Source of the DNA: Candidatus Niyogiibacteriota bacterium
Lineage (GTDB): Bacteria; Patescibacteriota; Minisyncoccia; JACROR01
Assembly: GCA_016214345.1 (NCBI GenBank)
Contig: JACROR010000016.1
Location: 1-37,878 of the forward strand
Direction of reading: 5' to 3'
Length of the DNA stretch: 37,878 nt
Shown here one piece after another: positions 9,148 through 18,727 of the stretch. Both the position numbers and the translations under genes were made by a program. The notes under the pieces were generated by a model. The model saw only the letters and a program-made list of their open reading frames with translations. It was not told the origin of the DNA and did not search any database. Each line of letters starts with the position of its first letter. The stretch's first letter is position 1.

Positions 9148-10092
9148 TTATTCTTTAAGCTTTAATCCCAAATTGGTCAGCGCTTCCTTTATTTCCTCAA
9201 TGGCCTTATTACCCAATCCCGGCATTGCAAGCAACGCCTCTTCTTTCTTTTTCGTCAAACCGCCGACGGTTTTTATACCAACATCGCGCAACGCGCTTAT
9301 TATTCTGGAAGACAAATTAATATCATCTATTTTTATTTTTTCCGGGGCAGTCGCTTTTTCCGCGGTCTCTCCCAAAACCGCCTCTTTTTCTTTCTCCGCA
9401 GATACCTCTTCTTCAAAACCGGAAATAGCGTGCAATTGCTTGATCATAATATCAACGGAACGCTCCAGCGCTTCTCTGGGAGAAATAGTTCCGTCAGTCT
9501 GAATGCTGATCCGCAATCTGTTAAAATCAGTGCGGCCACCAATGCGCATATTCTCCACATCATAACTAGCGCGCCTTACCGGAGTAAAAATAGCGTCTAT
9601 AGCCAAAATACCAACTTCCACCTTGTCTTTCACGCCAACTTCACGGGGAACATAACCTATGCCCCTCTCCGCGGTAAGTTCAACGTTAAGCTTGCCGTCT
9701 TTCGCGATCAACGTAGCTATGGGCCAGTCTTTATTTATGATTTCCACCTGCGACGGAGTCTTGATGTCTTTAGCCGTAATTTTTTTCTGACCATTGACTT
9801 TCAAAGTCAACATCTGAGGACCATCGGCATGAATCTTCAAACGTATGCCTTTTAAATTCAAAAGTATGTTTATCACATCTTCCTTAACGCCGTGAATAGT
9901 GGAAAATTCGTGATCCACCCCTTCAATTTTAACCGTAGTAATGGCAGCGCCGGGCAAAGAAGAAAGCAATATTCTCCTTAAGCTATTGCCTAAAGTATGA
10001 CCATAACCGGGATACAAGCCGTCTATTTCATAAACGCCCTTTTCTTCGGTTTCCGATATGATTCTCGGCTTGGATGGCAAAACAATGTCCAT
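9148..10092 (-). CDS. rpoA: DNA-directed RNA polymerase subunit alpha
   Basis: YPGYGHTLGNSLRRILLSSLPGAAIT; C-terminal alphaCTD. Confidence 0.97.
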   Translation of the reverse strand: MDIVLPSKPRIISETEEKGVYEIDGLYPGYGHTLGNSLRRILLSSLPGAAITTVKIEGVDHEFSTIHGVKEDVINILLNLKGIRLKIHADGPQMLTLKVNGQKKITAKDIKTPSQVEIINKDWPIATLIAKDGKLNVELTAERGIGYVPREVGVKDKVEVGILAIDAIFTPVRRASYDVENMRIGGRTDFNRLRISIQTDGTISPREALERSVDIMIKQLHAISGFEEEVSAEKEKEAVLGETAEKATAPEKIKIDDINLSSRIISALRDVGIKTVGGLTKKKEEALLAMPGLGNKAIEEIKEALTNLGLKLKE

Positions 10093-10113
10093 GTTTTATT
10101 ATTAATTATTAAA

Positions 10114-10725
10114 TTAGCGCGAATAATATTCTATTATGGAATTAACATTAATTCCCAAATCCGGTTCGTCCACCGGCCTATTTAAAACTTTACATTCTTT
10201 TTTTGATTTGTCAAGGGAAAGCCAGGCCGGAGGATTATACTTCTGAAGAACGGTATCCAAATTGGCAAAAACTCCTTTGTTTTCGCTTTGAGGACGGATT
10301 TTCACCACATCTCCCGCTTTTACGCTATATGACGAAACATTTACTTTTCTTCCGTTGACCAAAACATGTCCGTGGCTCACGATCTGCCTGGATGCTTTTC
10401 TCGGCATGGCAAACGCCCGGCTGAAAACACTGTCTAGTCGCGACTCTAAAAGTTCTATTAATTTTTTGCCGCTGTGGGTTTTTTGTCTGATGGCGCTTTC
10501 CGCGTAATTCCTGAATTGCTTCTCACGCAGACCGTACATTTCACGCATCTTTTGTTTTTCTTTCAATTGCGCGCCGAATTCCGACAATCTCTTGCCGCGC
10601 TTTTTGCCATGCATGCCTGGCGCGTAAGGTTTCCGTGTGAGGGCGCATTTGGGACTAAAACAACGCTCTCCTTTTAAAAAGAGCTTTTCTCCGGCGCGCC
10701 TGCAAATTTTACATTTAACGTCCAT
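10114..10725 (-). CDS. rpsD: 30S ribosomal protein S4
   Basis: CKICRRAGEKLFLKGERC; S4 domain ARQIVSHGHVLVNGRKVNVSSY. Confidence 0.97.
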   Translation of the reverse strand: MDVKCKICRRAGEKLFLKGERCFSPKCALTRKPYAPGMHGKKRGKRLSEFGAQLKEKQKMREMYGLREKQFRNYAESAIRQKTHSGKKLIELLESRLDSVFSRAFAMPRKASRQIVSHGHVLVNGRKVNVSSYSVKAGDVVKIRPQSENKGVFANLDTVLQKYNPPAWLSLDKSKKECKVLNRPVDEPDLGINVNSIIEYYSR

Positions 10726-10732
10726 AAAAAAA

Positions 10733-11164
10733 TTAAACTCTTCGTGGCTTAGATGGCTTGGGGCCGTTATGCGGTAATGGAGTCATGTCTTTTATGTATG
10801 GAATATCAAACCCCTTGCCGGCAAAAGATCTTATAGCCGACTCCCTCCCCGACCCTATACCCTTAACCATTATACCCACTTTCTGCATTTTAACGATTTT
10901 GGCCTGTTCCGCTATAAATTCCGCCACCTTGGAAGCGGCATAAGGCGTACTCTTTCGCGTACCCTTAAAACCTAAAGAACCGGCCGTAGACCAAGCTAAA
11001 ACATTACCGGCCGTATCAGCCAAAGTAATGATGGTATTGTTGTAGGTTGCCTGAATATAAAGCACGCCCTCATCCACTCTCTTCTTGGCTAAACTGACGG
11101 CGCCGCGTGATTTTGCCTCCTCTGCGCCGCTCCCTGATTTTTTAATAATACGTTTTTTCCCCAT
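10733..11164 (-). CDS. rpsK: 30S ribosomal protein S11
   Basis: IQATYNNTIITLADTAGNVLAWSTAGSLGFKGTRKSTPYAA; NGPKPSKPRRV. Confidence 0.97.
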   Translation of the reverse strand: MGKKRIIKKSGSGAEEAKSRGAVSLAKKRVDEGVLYIQATYNNTIITLADTAGNVLAWSTAGSLGFKGTRKSTPYAASKVAEFIAEQAKIVKMQKVGIMVKGIGSGRESAIRSFAGKGFDIPYIKDMTPLPHNGPKPSKPRRV

Positions 11165-11170
11165 GTTATT

Positions 11171-11554
11171 TTATTTCTTCTCCATCTTGCGTTTACCGCT
11201 ACCCATGGTATGTCTTACATTTCCACGACGAGTGCGCGAATTAGTTTTTGTTCTCTGGCCTCTCACCGGCAAACCTTTCATGTGGCGGGTCCCCCGATAA
11301 CATCCGATGTCGCGAAGCCGCTTGATATTCATGGTAATGACGCGATTCAAACTGCCGTCAACTAACGGATCATCTTCTATTAATTTTCGCAAAGCGCCGA
11401 CTTCTGCCGTTGAAAGATCCACGGATTTTTTATCCGGTGCGATGCCCGCCTTATCCAATATATGCATGGCTTTAACGCGCCCCACGCCATATACATAAGT
11501 GAGCGCTATCGCTAATTTCTTTTTTTCCGGAATTTCCGTTCCTGCTATTCTCAT
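11171..11554 (-). CDS. rpsM: 30S ribosomal protein S13
   Basis: [48 protein letters not shown]. Confidence 0.97.
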   Translation of the reverse strand: MRIAGTEIPEKKKLAIALTYVYGVGRVKAMHILDKAGIAPDKKSVDLSTAEVGALRKLIEDDPLVDGSLNRVITMNIKRLRDIGCYRGTRHMKGLPVRGQRTKTNSRTRRGNVRHTMGSGKRKMEKK

Positions 11555-11588
11555 TTTAGGTTTTAGGTTTTAGGTTTTAGGTTTTAGG
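11554..11588. repeat. Heptanucleotide tandem repeat (TTTTAGG)5 abutting the rpsM start codon
   Basis: Five uninterrupted 7-bp units; minus-strand reading (CCTAAAA)n runs into ATG. Confidence 0.92.
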
Positions 11589-11644
11589 TTGCGGTAAGTT
11601 TTAAAACAACCTATCATCTATCACCTATAACCTTATTTAATATT

Positions 11645-11758
11645 TTACCCTTGCCGTTGCTTATGCTTGGGATTTTTACATATAACACAAACTCGGCCTT
11701 TACGCCGAATCACTTTGCAATCTTTGCAAATTTTCTTTACCGAAGCTCGTACTTTCAC
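11645..11758 (-). CDS. rpmJ: 50S ribosomal protein L36 (GTG start)
   Basis: Minus translation [37 protein letters not shown]; too short for the supplied ORF track. Confidence 0.93.
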   Translation of the reverse strand: MKVRASVKKICKDCKVIRRKGRVCVICKNPKHKQRQG

Positions 11759-11812
11759 TTTTAAAATTTATTTTTAATTATATTCGTAAAACGATTTTAT
11801 TACAATACTGCG

Positions 11813-12061
11813 CTATAACCTCTGAATAATGCGCCCCTTGGTTTCGTCATACGGCGTCATTTCTAATTTTACATTGTCACCTAACAGCACCCGTATGTAA
11901 TTCTTACGCATTTTTCCGGACAAATGCGCCCAGACCACGCGCTCATCCTCAATTTGTACCTTAAAAGTGGCATTGGGTAACGCCTCAATTACCGTACCTA
12001 TTTTGATAATTTTCTCTTTGTTGTCCGCAATCATTAATAAATCCCGTAAAATACAGGACAA
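11813..12061 (-). CDS. infA: Translation initiation factor IF-1 (true start probably an internal Met)
   Basis: [61 protein letters not shown]. Confidence 0.93.
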   Translation of the reverse strand: MSCILRDLLMIADNKEKIIKIGTVIEALPNATFKVQIEDERVVWAHLSGKMRKNYIRVLLGDNVKLEMTPYDETKGRIIQRL

Positions 12062-12089
12062 ATATACTCCTCATACTAACGCATTAATT

Positions 12090-13610
12090 TTAAGGCGTCA
12101 ATGCTCTAAGTATCTTTATTTTATCCGCCTTAGTGGGCATAAATTTCCACCAAGACGGCCAAAATGCCATTTCAGCGCGCTCTATACCATTATATGAATC
12201 AAATATCTCATTCATAGATTTATCCCCTGCCAAAAAATCCTTCCTTATGCCGGCTTCATCAAAAGGCCACGCAAAACGCGCCATTCCTTTTATGCGCACG
12301 GATATTTCACCCTTACCAAAATCCTTACTCACCACATCCTTGGCCAAATCTTGGAAATTAACTATTTCTATGTTTTTTTCGGCATCCTTGCCCAAATAAG
12401 CGGTCGCGACAACTGAAGCAATGTCCGATTCTTTAACAATAATTCCTTGAAACGTGCTAGCCAATTTCACCGATACAGAATCTCCCACCGCGGTAACCGA
12501 AGGACTAACCACCGGAGCATCATAAGAAACCTCTCTGGCTCCGTCTAAAATCACAAATCCATCTGTAATTTGCCTGTCGTATTCCTGATAAATATCTTCG
12601 TCTAATTGTTTTTTAAGCGTAGCGGTCATACTGTCCACGTCTTCTTTCGCCACTATGCGCGCCGTTCCGACAAAACCACCCTCCATTGGCTTAACGGATC
12701 TTCCATAAAACTTCGTAAATCTGGCGGTCCCCTTAAAACCGGGAATCGTAAAATCCGTTAAACCAATATTATATTTTTCACCCGGCTGATCCGCCAAAAC
12801 CTCCGCCTCAATAGAACTCGGCGCAATTTGGCCGTTTTTAATCTCAGCTCCCGGCACGGTAAGTACTTCCGCCGTTCTAAAAATTTTGCCATCCGGCGTT
12901 TCAAATCTGGTACGCCGAGATAATACTTGCGGCTCCGAACTATAAGCGTTATATATCATGATCTTGCCGTGAGCGCGCGCGTTAACATCGCTTAACCCAG
13001 TAGTTTCACCTGATATTTCTTTCATCCGCTTAAAACTAACCACCTCCAAAGGAAAATCAGCCGCGCTATTTTTAGATCCCTTAAAAACCATGTCAACGCT
13101 CATGACTCTTTGGCGTGGAGTTATTTTAATGGTCACATAAGCGAAGAATTTAAGAAATAACCATCCTCCCGCGACAATGATCAAAAACACGCCCAATAAA
13201 ATAGCCTGGCGCGCCCTTGTTTTTTTAACTAAAACGCGATCCGCGTCTCCGCTCATCCCATCGGAAAAATTAGTTTTAACCGTGTCTGCCGTCTTTTTAT
13301 CAGATCGCCGTAACGCAATTCGTTTAAATGCCGACGTCATAAGCTCGCCCATCCTACGAAACGCGGCCTCTAAAATTTTACGCGCGCCATGCGAAAATTT
13401 CGTTAAAACAACGCGATCAGATGGCCGCTTTTCCAAAAGCTTTTTTTCCGTATCTTGGCGTGGCGCGCCACTGGAAGACCCGCCTACCGAGTGGGCAGGC
13501 CTGCCTGCCGGATAAGCAGGCAAGATATCTTGCACCACCCTGCGGCGCGGCAACGCAGCCGCTAATTCTTTACGCGAAATTTGACTCGGGCGTTTGCCAA
13601 ACATGTTCAT
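12090..13610 (-). CDS. Membrane-anchored protein resembling CPR 'baseplate J-like' proteins
   Basis: 506 aa; one TM (AILLGVFLIIVAGGWLFLKFF) then an extended extracytoplasmic beta-rich region. Confidence 0.55.
   Translation of the reverse strand: MNMFGKRPSQISRKELAAALPRRRVVQDILPAYPAGRPAHSVGGSSSGAPRQDTEKKLLEKRPSDRVVLTKFSHGARKILEAAFRRMGELMTSAFKRIALRRSDKKTADTVKTNFSDGMSGDADRVLVKKTRARQAILLGVFLIIVAGGWLFLKFFAYVTIKITPRQRVMSVDMVFKGSKNSAADFPLEVVSFKRMKEISGETTGLSDVNARAHGKIMIYNAYSSEPQVLSRRTRFETPDGKIFRTAEVLTVPGAEIKNGQIAPSSIEAEVLADQPGEKYNIGLTDFTIPGFKGTARFTKFYGRSVKPMEGGFVGTARIVAKEDVDSMTATLKKQLDEDIYQEYDRQITDGFVILDGAREVSYDAPVVSPSVTAVGDSVSVKLASTFQGIIVKESDIASVVATAYLGKDAEKNIEIVNFQDLAKDVVSKDFGKGEISVRIKGMARFAWPFDEAGIRKDFLAGDKSMNEIFDSYNGIERAEMAFWPSWWKFMPTKADKIKILRALTP
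13460..13524. repeat. Composite palindromic insert (family A-related) in the 5' part of the baseplate-J-like gene
   Basis: GTGGCGCGCCAC perfect palindrome; CCTGCCTGCCGGataaGCAGGCAAG; encodes LPAYPAGRPAHSVGGSSSGAP. Confidence 0.6.
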
Positions 13611-14766
13611 TATAAAATAATATTAAAAATGAAATAATCGTTTCCTCATGAGTTTTTAATCCGTAACCGCGGAAAAATTCCTCCTTAACCGTTTCCGGTT
13701 TTAATTGTTCAACCCGGGCAAGGTCTGCGAAAACAAATCTGGCAAGATCCCGGGAAGACGCGGCATCCGCGAAATATTTCAACATAACTGAAGGTCCGAA
13801 AATAAAAACTTTTTCCGGCACGAAAGATGTCTCATAAAATCCGCCTACAACCTGCTCAAAAAAATTCTTCCACTCCCGCAAACCCTCTTCTATTATATTC
13901 CGCGTCTTTAACGCCGCCTTGGCTTCCAAATGGCCGGCACTGTACATATTAATGTAAGAAACGGCCTCTTCCAGCGGAATTTTAAAATATGAAGCCACAT
14001 GGCGCGTCAAAAAATTGCTACCTCGCGCGAAAGACGCGATTTCTTGTATCACGCCACCGCGCACTAAGCTCACGTCCGTCACCTCTTCCCCAACCTCCAC
14101 GATCATAAACGCTTCTTCTTTGAAGTTATCCCGTATTTTATTGAATAAAATGAAAGGCGCGGTATGAAAATGCACATCTGCCGTTCCAAACACTCCAAAA
14201 ATTTTTCTTTTTATATCTTCGGTCATCTCCTGAAAAACCGCGCTTACATAAACATACATGGAAGCGCTGTTCGCCTTTTTCCCGTAGATATCTTTCACTC
14301 CGTAACCGTTCAAGAAAGATCGCATAAGCGAGGCCTCCAGCACCAACAGATCCTTTTCCGTCACCTTAAATCTTTGGGCCAATTCTTTTTTCATAAGCTC
14401 TTTTTCAGAACGTAATTTCTCTTCTATTAATTTTTCTGTAAGCTCAAATGTCTCTTCTTGTTTACCGATCTCTATGATTCGCGGCGCGGCAAAATACCAT
14501 GGTGAAGAAAAAGATATCAACACGCCTTCAATTTTACGCGGAGAAGATTCTTTGTGAATTCTCTTTAATAACTCGTCCAAAGCGCCGTATATGCCGCGGC
14601 GCAATTCCGTAAAACCGCCTTTTTCCAAAAATTTAGCGTTACTTTTAAATACTTTGACAACTTCCGGTTTAGCGCCTTTGTGCGCCCAAAAAACGGCCGC
14701 GCGCGCGCTGGAAGTATTAATATCAAGCGCTAATAATAATTTTGGTTTTGGTTTAAAAAATTGCAT
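13570..14766 (-). CDS. Actin-like ATPase domain protein (FtsA/PilM-like fold)
   Basis: LLLALDINTSSARAAVF, MIVEVGEEVTDVSLVRGGVIQEIASFARGSNFLTRHVA. Confidence 0.6.
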   Translation of the reverse strand: MQFFKPKPKLLLALDINTSSARAAVFWAHKGAKPEVVKVFKSNAKFLEKGGFTELRRGIYGALDELLKRIHKESSPRKIEGVLISFSSPWYFAAPRIIEIGKQEETFELTEKLIEEKLRSEKELMKKELAQRFKVTEKDLLVLEASLMRSFLNGYGVKDIYGKKANSASMYVYVSAVFQEMTEDIKRKIFGVFGTADVHFHTAPFILFNKIRDNFKEEAFMIVEVGEEVTDVSLVRGGVIQEIASFARGSNFLTRHVASYFKIPLEEAVSYINMYSAGHLEAKAALKTRNIIEEGLREWKNFFEQVVGGFYETSFVPEKVFIFGPSVMLKYFADAASSRDLARFVFADLARVEQLKPETVKEEFFRGYGLKTHEETIISFLILFYNEHVWQTPESNFA

Positions 14767-16508
14767 TACTTAATGGCAGCTCTGATGCGGCGCACGCCGT
14801 TGGATATGGCTTCTTCTTTCAAAATTTTGAATTTTCCTATCTCACCGGTATGTTCCACGTGCGGTCCGCCGCACAATTCACGCGATACGCCCGCTATACT
14901 ATAGACTTTAACGCGCTGGGGATATTTGGCTTTAAAAAATGCCAACGCGCCGCTTTTCATCGCCTCATCATAATCCATCTCTTTCATTATAACAGGAATA
15001 TCGGATGCAATCACGGCATTAACTTCGTTTTCCACCGCGTTTATTTCCTCAGGCGTAAGTTTTCTCGGGAAACTCAGATCAAAGCGCGCGCGCTCGGCGG
15101 TAATGTCCGAACCCATCTGCTTAACTTCATTGCCCAATACTTTTCGCAAAGCATACTGCAACAAGTGCGTCGCAGTGTGGAGACGCGTCACTTTTGCCAC
15201 CTCTTCCGGCGTTCCAGCTTTGAGTTCTCCGGTATCAAGCAACAATCCATGCCCGCCGAATTTTTTCTCCACTCCCGCGCGCGAGATTTCCTGATGTTTT
15301 TTAAATTCTGCGTCAAACTCCTCTCTGACCAAGCGACCGGCTTTCGTACCCGCAACTTCTTTTATAATTTCATAAGGCAAGCCGTAACTTTCATACAATC
15401 TAAAAGCGGATGCTGCGTCCACCGATGTTAATTTTTCCAACTCTTTCAATCCCACGCCCACAGATTTAATGAATTTTGCGTATTCCTGCGCGTAAACTTC
15501 TTCAATGGCCAATGCGTCCAAATTAGAATACATGCCATGATATTCACTAACTATCGTGCGCATTATTTCTTCGGGCGAGTTTTTCAGATTTTCCCTGTAA
15601 GCGTAAGTTATGACACGACGCATTAATCGGCGCAGGATATAACCCTGTTCTTTGTTAGAAGGCCTGACGCCGTCACCCACAAGAAAAACCACTCCTCGCA
15701 AATGATCGGCGACTATTCTCTTGATCTTATCCGGCAAATCAGAATTCAATTTATCAAAAATCGGCGCAAACAGATCCGTCTCAAAAATATTTTTTACACC
15801 CTGCGAGATCATGGCAAGCCGCTCCAGCCCCATTCCGGTATCTACGCCCGGAGTTTTCGCCCGCGTAAGTTTTTTGTCCTTATCGCAATAAAATTCGTTG
15901 AAAACTATGTTCCAAATTTCCACCGCCTGCCCATTGGCGTTTTTTAAATAGATCTCCGTGGTCGGTCCGCACGGGCCTTCATTGCCGGTCGGCCCCCAAA
16001 AAACATCAATTCCTTCGCGAACGATCTTTTCCTCCGGCATGCCGATATTTTTCCAGATCTCGTAAGATTCGCGGTCAAAAGGCACGCCATTTTTCCGCCA
16101 GTCGCCCGCCGGAACTTTTTCCGGGTCAAAAACCGTCACGTACTCAATATCCAACCCCATCTCTTTCGTTATAAAATCATAACCGTATTGGATGGCTTCT
16201 TTCTTCCAATATCCGCCGAAAGAAAAATTTCCCATCATTTCAAAAAATGTGAGATGCGTTTCATCGCCCACCTCGTCAATATCCGAAGTGCGAAAACATT
16301 TCTGAATGGAAACCGTATTTTTCGCGCTAAAATCCGCCATCGCGTCCGCCTCGCCCGTATAATACGGCTTGAACTGCTGCATTCCGGCGGTGGTCAAAAG
16401 CACCGAGGGATCGCTGGGAATGAGCGACGAAGAAGGCACTACCGCGTGCGCTCCGCCTCGGGCGGAAAAAAAATCCAAAAATTTCTTGCGAATATCTTCG
16501 TGGCTCAT
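14766..16508 (-). CDS. alaS: Alanyl-tRNA synthetase, short form lacking the C-Ala region
   Basis: FRTSDIDEVGDETHLTFFEMMGNFSFGGYWKKEAI; editing-domain motifs HTATHLL and RELCGGPHVEHTGEIGKFKI; 580 aa. Confidence 0.95.
   Translation of the reverse strand: MSHEDIRKKFLDFFSARGGAHAVVPSSSLIPSDPSVLLTTAGMQQFKPYYTGEADAMADFSAKNTVSIQKCFRTSDIDEVGDETHLTFFEMMGNFSFGGYWKKEAIQYGYDFITKEMGLDIEYVTVFDPEKVPAGDWRKNGVPFDRESYEIWKNIGMPEEKIVREGIDVFWGPTGNEGPCGPTTEIYLKNANGQAVEIWNIVFNEFYCDKDKKLTRAKTPGVDTGMGLERLAMISQGVKNIFETDLFAPIFDKLNSDLPDKIKRIVADHLRGVVFLVGDGVRPSNKEQGYILRRLMRRVITYAYRENLKNSPEEIMRTIVSEYHGMYSNLDALAIEEVYAQEYAKFIKSVGVGLKELEKLTSVDAASAFRLYESYGLPYEIIKEVAGTKAGRLVREEFDAEFKKHQEISRAGVEKKFGGHGLLLDTGELKAGTPEEVAKVTRLHTATHLLQYALRKVLGNEVKQMGSDITAERARFDLSFPRKLTPEEINAVENEVNAVIASDIPVIMKEMDYDEAMKSGALAFFKAKYPQRVKVYSIAGVSRELCGGPHVEHTGEIGKFKILKEEAISNGVRRIRAAIK
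16452..16466. repeat. Palindrome family D inside alaS
   Basis: TCCGCCTCGGGCGGA, reverse complement of dnaK 15-mer TCCGCCCGAGGCGGA. Confidence 0.75.
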
Positions 16509-16526
16509 TTAGAAATGATAACAAAA

Positions 16527-16554
16527 AGTCCCGATACTTGCGAGTATCGGGACT
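16527..16554 (-). terminator. Intrinsic terminator after S41 protease gene
   Basis: AGTCCCGATACT-TGCG-AGTATCGGGACT, followed on minus by TTTTTG. Confidence 0.85.
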
Positions 16555-16563
16555 CATTTATCT

Positions 16564-17835
16564 TTACTTACCGTTCAAGACCTCAAGCGCCGCGCGCAAT
16601 TGCGCGTCACGCGAAAGATCCACGAGCGGTTTCTTCTTGCCGCGCAAGGTTTTAGCCTCATCGCCGCAAAGCAAAGCGTTCTCCACAAAGACGTCCGGCA
16701 TAATACCGATGCCATTCACCTTGACGCGCTTCTCGCCAACCAGATATTCGGCGATCGTAATATGCAAACCGTCACCACTCCGAAGAGAAATGGTAACCTG
16801 TACAGAGCCCTTGCCATAAGTTCTCACTCCGACAACTTTGGCCCTGCCCCATTGCTGGAGTATTCCGGAAAAGATCTCCGAAGCCGAAGCGGAGTGTTCG
16901 TTCACTAAAACGACCGTGCGCGTTTGCGCGAAGACACCTCCGGCCGTGTTCAAAAATGACACATCCTCGGAATTTTCAATATCACCAACTCGTACAATGC
17001 TCTCACTGTTGCGTTTCTTTTCTACCAAAACGATGCCATCGGACGAAGAAGCGAACATAGCCGCCATCAGTTGGACCGTTTTAAGCAATCCGCCCGGATT
17101 ATCGCGCAGATCGATCACAAAACGCTTGGAGGGATCGATATTGTCCCTTTCATCGCTTACCGCATCGAATACCGCCTTGGCAAAAGCAAGATGCGTCTTT
17201 TGCTCGAAAGCATTGACCTTGATAAGCATTGTGCGTTCGTCTATCTTCGCGGTCTCAACCGACGGCAATTCAATTTTGGCGCGCTTCAATACGATCGGAG
17301 CAAGCAGTTTACCACCTCTTTTGAACGTGACCGCCACGTTCGTGCCTTCAGTTCCGCGTATCTTGCTGACTATATAGGTAATGGTCTTTTCATGCACATC
17401 CTCGCCGTCAACAGCCATGATGATGTCGCCGGATTCTATTTTGCCAGACAATGCCGCGGGGGAACCATCCATCAGATAATCGATCGCGACTTGTCCGGAA
17501 TAAAGCGTAAGTGTGGCGCCAATGCCGGAAAACTGGCCGTTCGTTCTTTCATCTTCATTCCGCATGTCTTCCGCCGAATAATAAACGGAATGCCGGTCAT
17601 CAAGACACATGGAGATGCCGCCGCGCAAAACTTTTTCAAAACATTCGCGCTTCGCCTCCGGCGTGTCGGGAATTTCCCGCACAGAATACTTTTGAATTAC
17701 CCGCCACTGCTCATTGAACTTCGCCTCCACAATAGTCGCGGCCCGCGCTATACCAAATTGCGCCAAAAAAGTGGCCGTAAATACAACAAACGCGACTTTC
17801 ACTGCCGGCTTCCAGAACTTCATTTGAACCTCCAA
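16564..17835 (-). CDS. S41 family C-terminal processing peptidase with PDZ domain
   Basis: GIGATLTLYSGQVAIDYLMDGSPAALSGKIESGDIIMAVDG; VNEHSASASEIFSGILQQWGRAKVVGVRTYGKGSVQ. Confidence 0.92.
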   Translation of the reverse strand: MEVQMKFWKPAVKVAFVVFTATFLAQFGIARAATIVEAKFNEQWRVIQKYSVREIPDTPEAKRECFEKVLRGGISMCLDDRHSVYYSAEDMRNEDERTNGQFSGIGATLTLYSGQVAIDYLMDGSPAALSGKIESGDIIMAVDGEDVHEKTITYIVSKIRGTEGTNVAVTFKRGGKLLAPIVLKRAKIELPSVETAKIDERTMLIKVNAFEQKTHLAFAKAVFDAVSDERDNIDPSKRFVIDLRDNPGGLLKTVQLMAAMFASSSDGIVLVEKKRNSESIVRVGDIENSEDVSFLNTAGGVFAQTRTVVLVNEHSASASEIFSGILQQWGRAKVVGVRTYGKGSVQVTISLRSGDGLHITIAEYLVGEKRVKVNGIGIMPDVFVENALLCGDEAKTLRGKKKPLVDLSRDAQLRAALEVLNGK

Positions 17836-17930
17836 TTTCTATCTTTGGTTGTTAAAGAAACAATTCACTAATTACTTCATATAAACATAACATATAAATA
17901 TTATTTTGTCCAGGACATTTCTAGTTGTTA

Positions 17931-18011
17931 ATCCGCCGACTGGCGGATAGATTTTAGGAGTGTTTCCAAGGCGCCACCTTGGAAACCAAATACATAGGTG
18001 GCACCTATGTA
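17931..18011. repeat. Three consecutive hairpins in the divergent intergenic region
   Basis: ATCCGCC-gact-GGCGGAT; GTTTCCAAGG-cgcca-CCTTGGAAAC; TACATAGGTG-g-CACCTATGTA. Confidence 0.75.
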
Positions 18012-18162
18012 AATAAGTATTTACTTGCTTGAGAAACCACCTTGACTAACCGTTTATCAAAAATATCACGCAATCTTTACAATTTTACGAATTAATGCAT
18101 ACTATTAATGGAACGATCAAGTCCTTTATCAACCTTAAATTGCCAAACCAAGGAGGTGCGCG

Positions 18163-18692
18163 ATGATAACAGCTTTTCTGTTCATAGGTCTACTGATCTA
18201 TTGGAGAACCAAACTACATCTTTTAATGACCACGCCCGCTTACGGAAATAAAATGAACAAACGCCTTATCGGACTTGAAATAGCGGCAATAATCACGGCG
18301 CTCGCCCAGCTTACGGGATGGATGCGGCCGGAAATCTCACCGATTTGGGCAGAAATCATTGGCGGCATCATATTCAGCTTGGGCATTTTGATCGCTACGA
18401 CGGGACGGATATGGCTCGCTGAAAACTACGCTCCGGCATGCAATATGGCGCCGCCCACGCGCGTCATAACGAGCGGCCCTTACAAAACAGGCATCCCGTG
18501 TACTCCGGCACCATACTGATGGGTCTGGGATTTGAACTGGCTTTATACAGCCCTCTCATAATACTAGTGGCGCTGTTAATTCCCATATTGGCGCGCCAAG
18601 CCAACACAGAAGAATCCATTATGCGGTATTTTTCGGAATGGCAATATTACGCGCGAAGTACGCGGTATAAATTTATGCCGCTGATATATTAA
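18163..18692 (+). pseudogene. Isoprenylcysteine carboxyl methyltransferase-like membrane protein, frameshifted
   Basis: ORF 18163-18519 ends RVITSGPYKT..., continuation RHPVYSGTILMGLGFEL...EWQYYARSTRYKFMPLIY is in another frame (18438-18692); strong SD aaggaggtg upstream. Confidence 0.65.
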
Positions 18693-18727
18693 AATTAAAA
18701 AAAAGGAGGCGTTGAATACGCCCCCTT

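Noticed and set aside
11554-11588. Tandem repeat considered as a CRISPR or telomere-like array
   Set aside because: 7-bp units without spacers, inside a ribosomal operon; neither CRISPR nor chromosome-end context.
18484-18500. Programmed -1 frameshift in the methyltransferase-like gene
   Set aside because: TACAAAACAGG is not a canonical slippery heptamer and no clear stimulatory structure was recognised; an indel is simpler.
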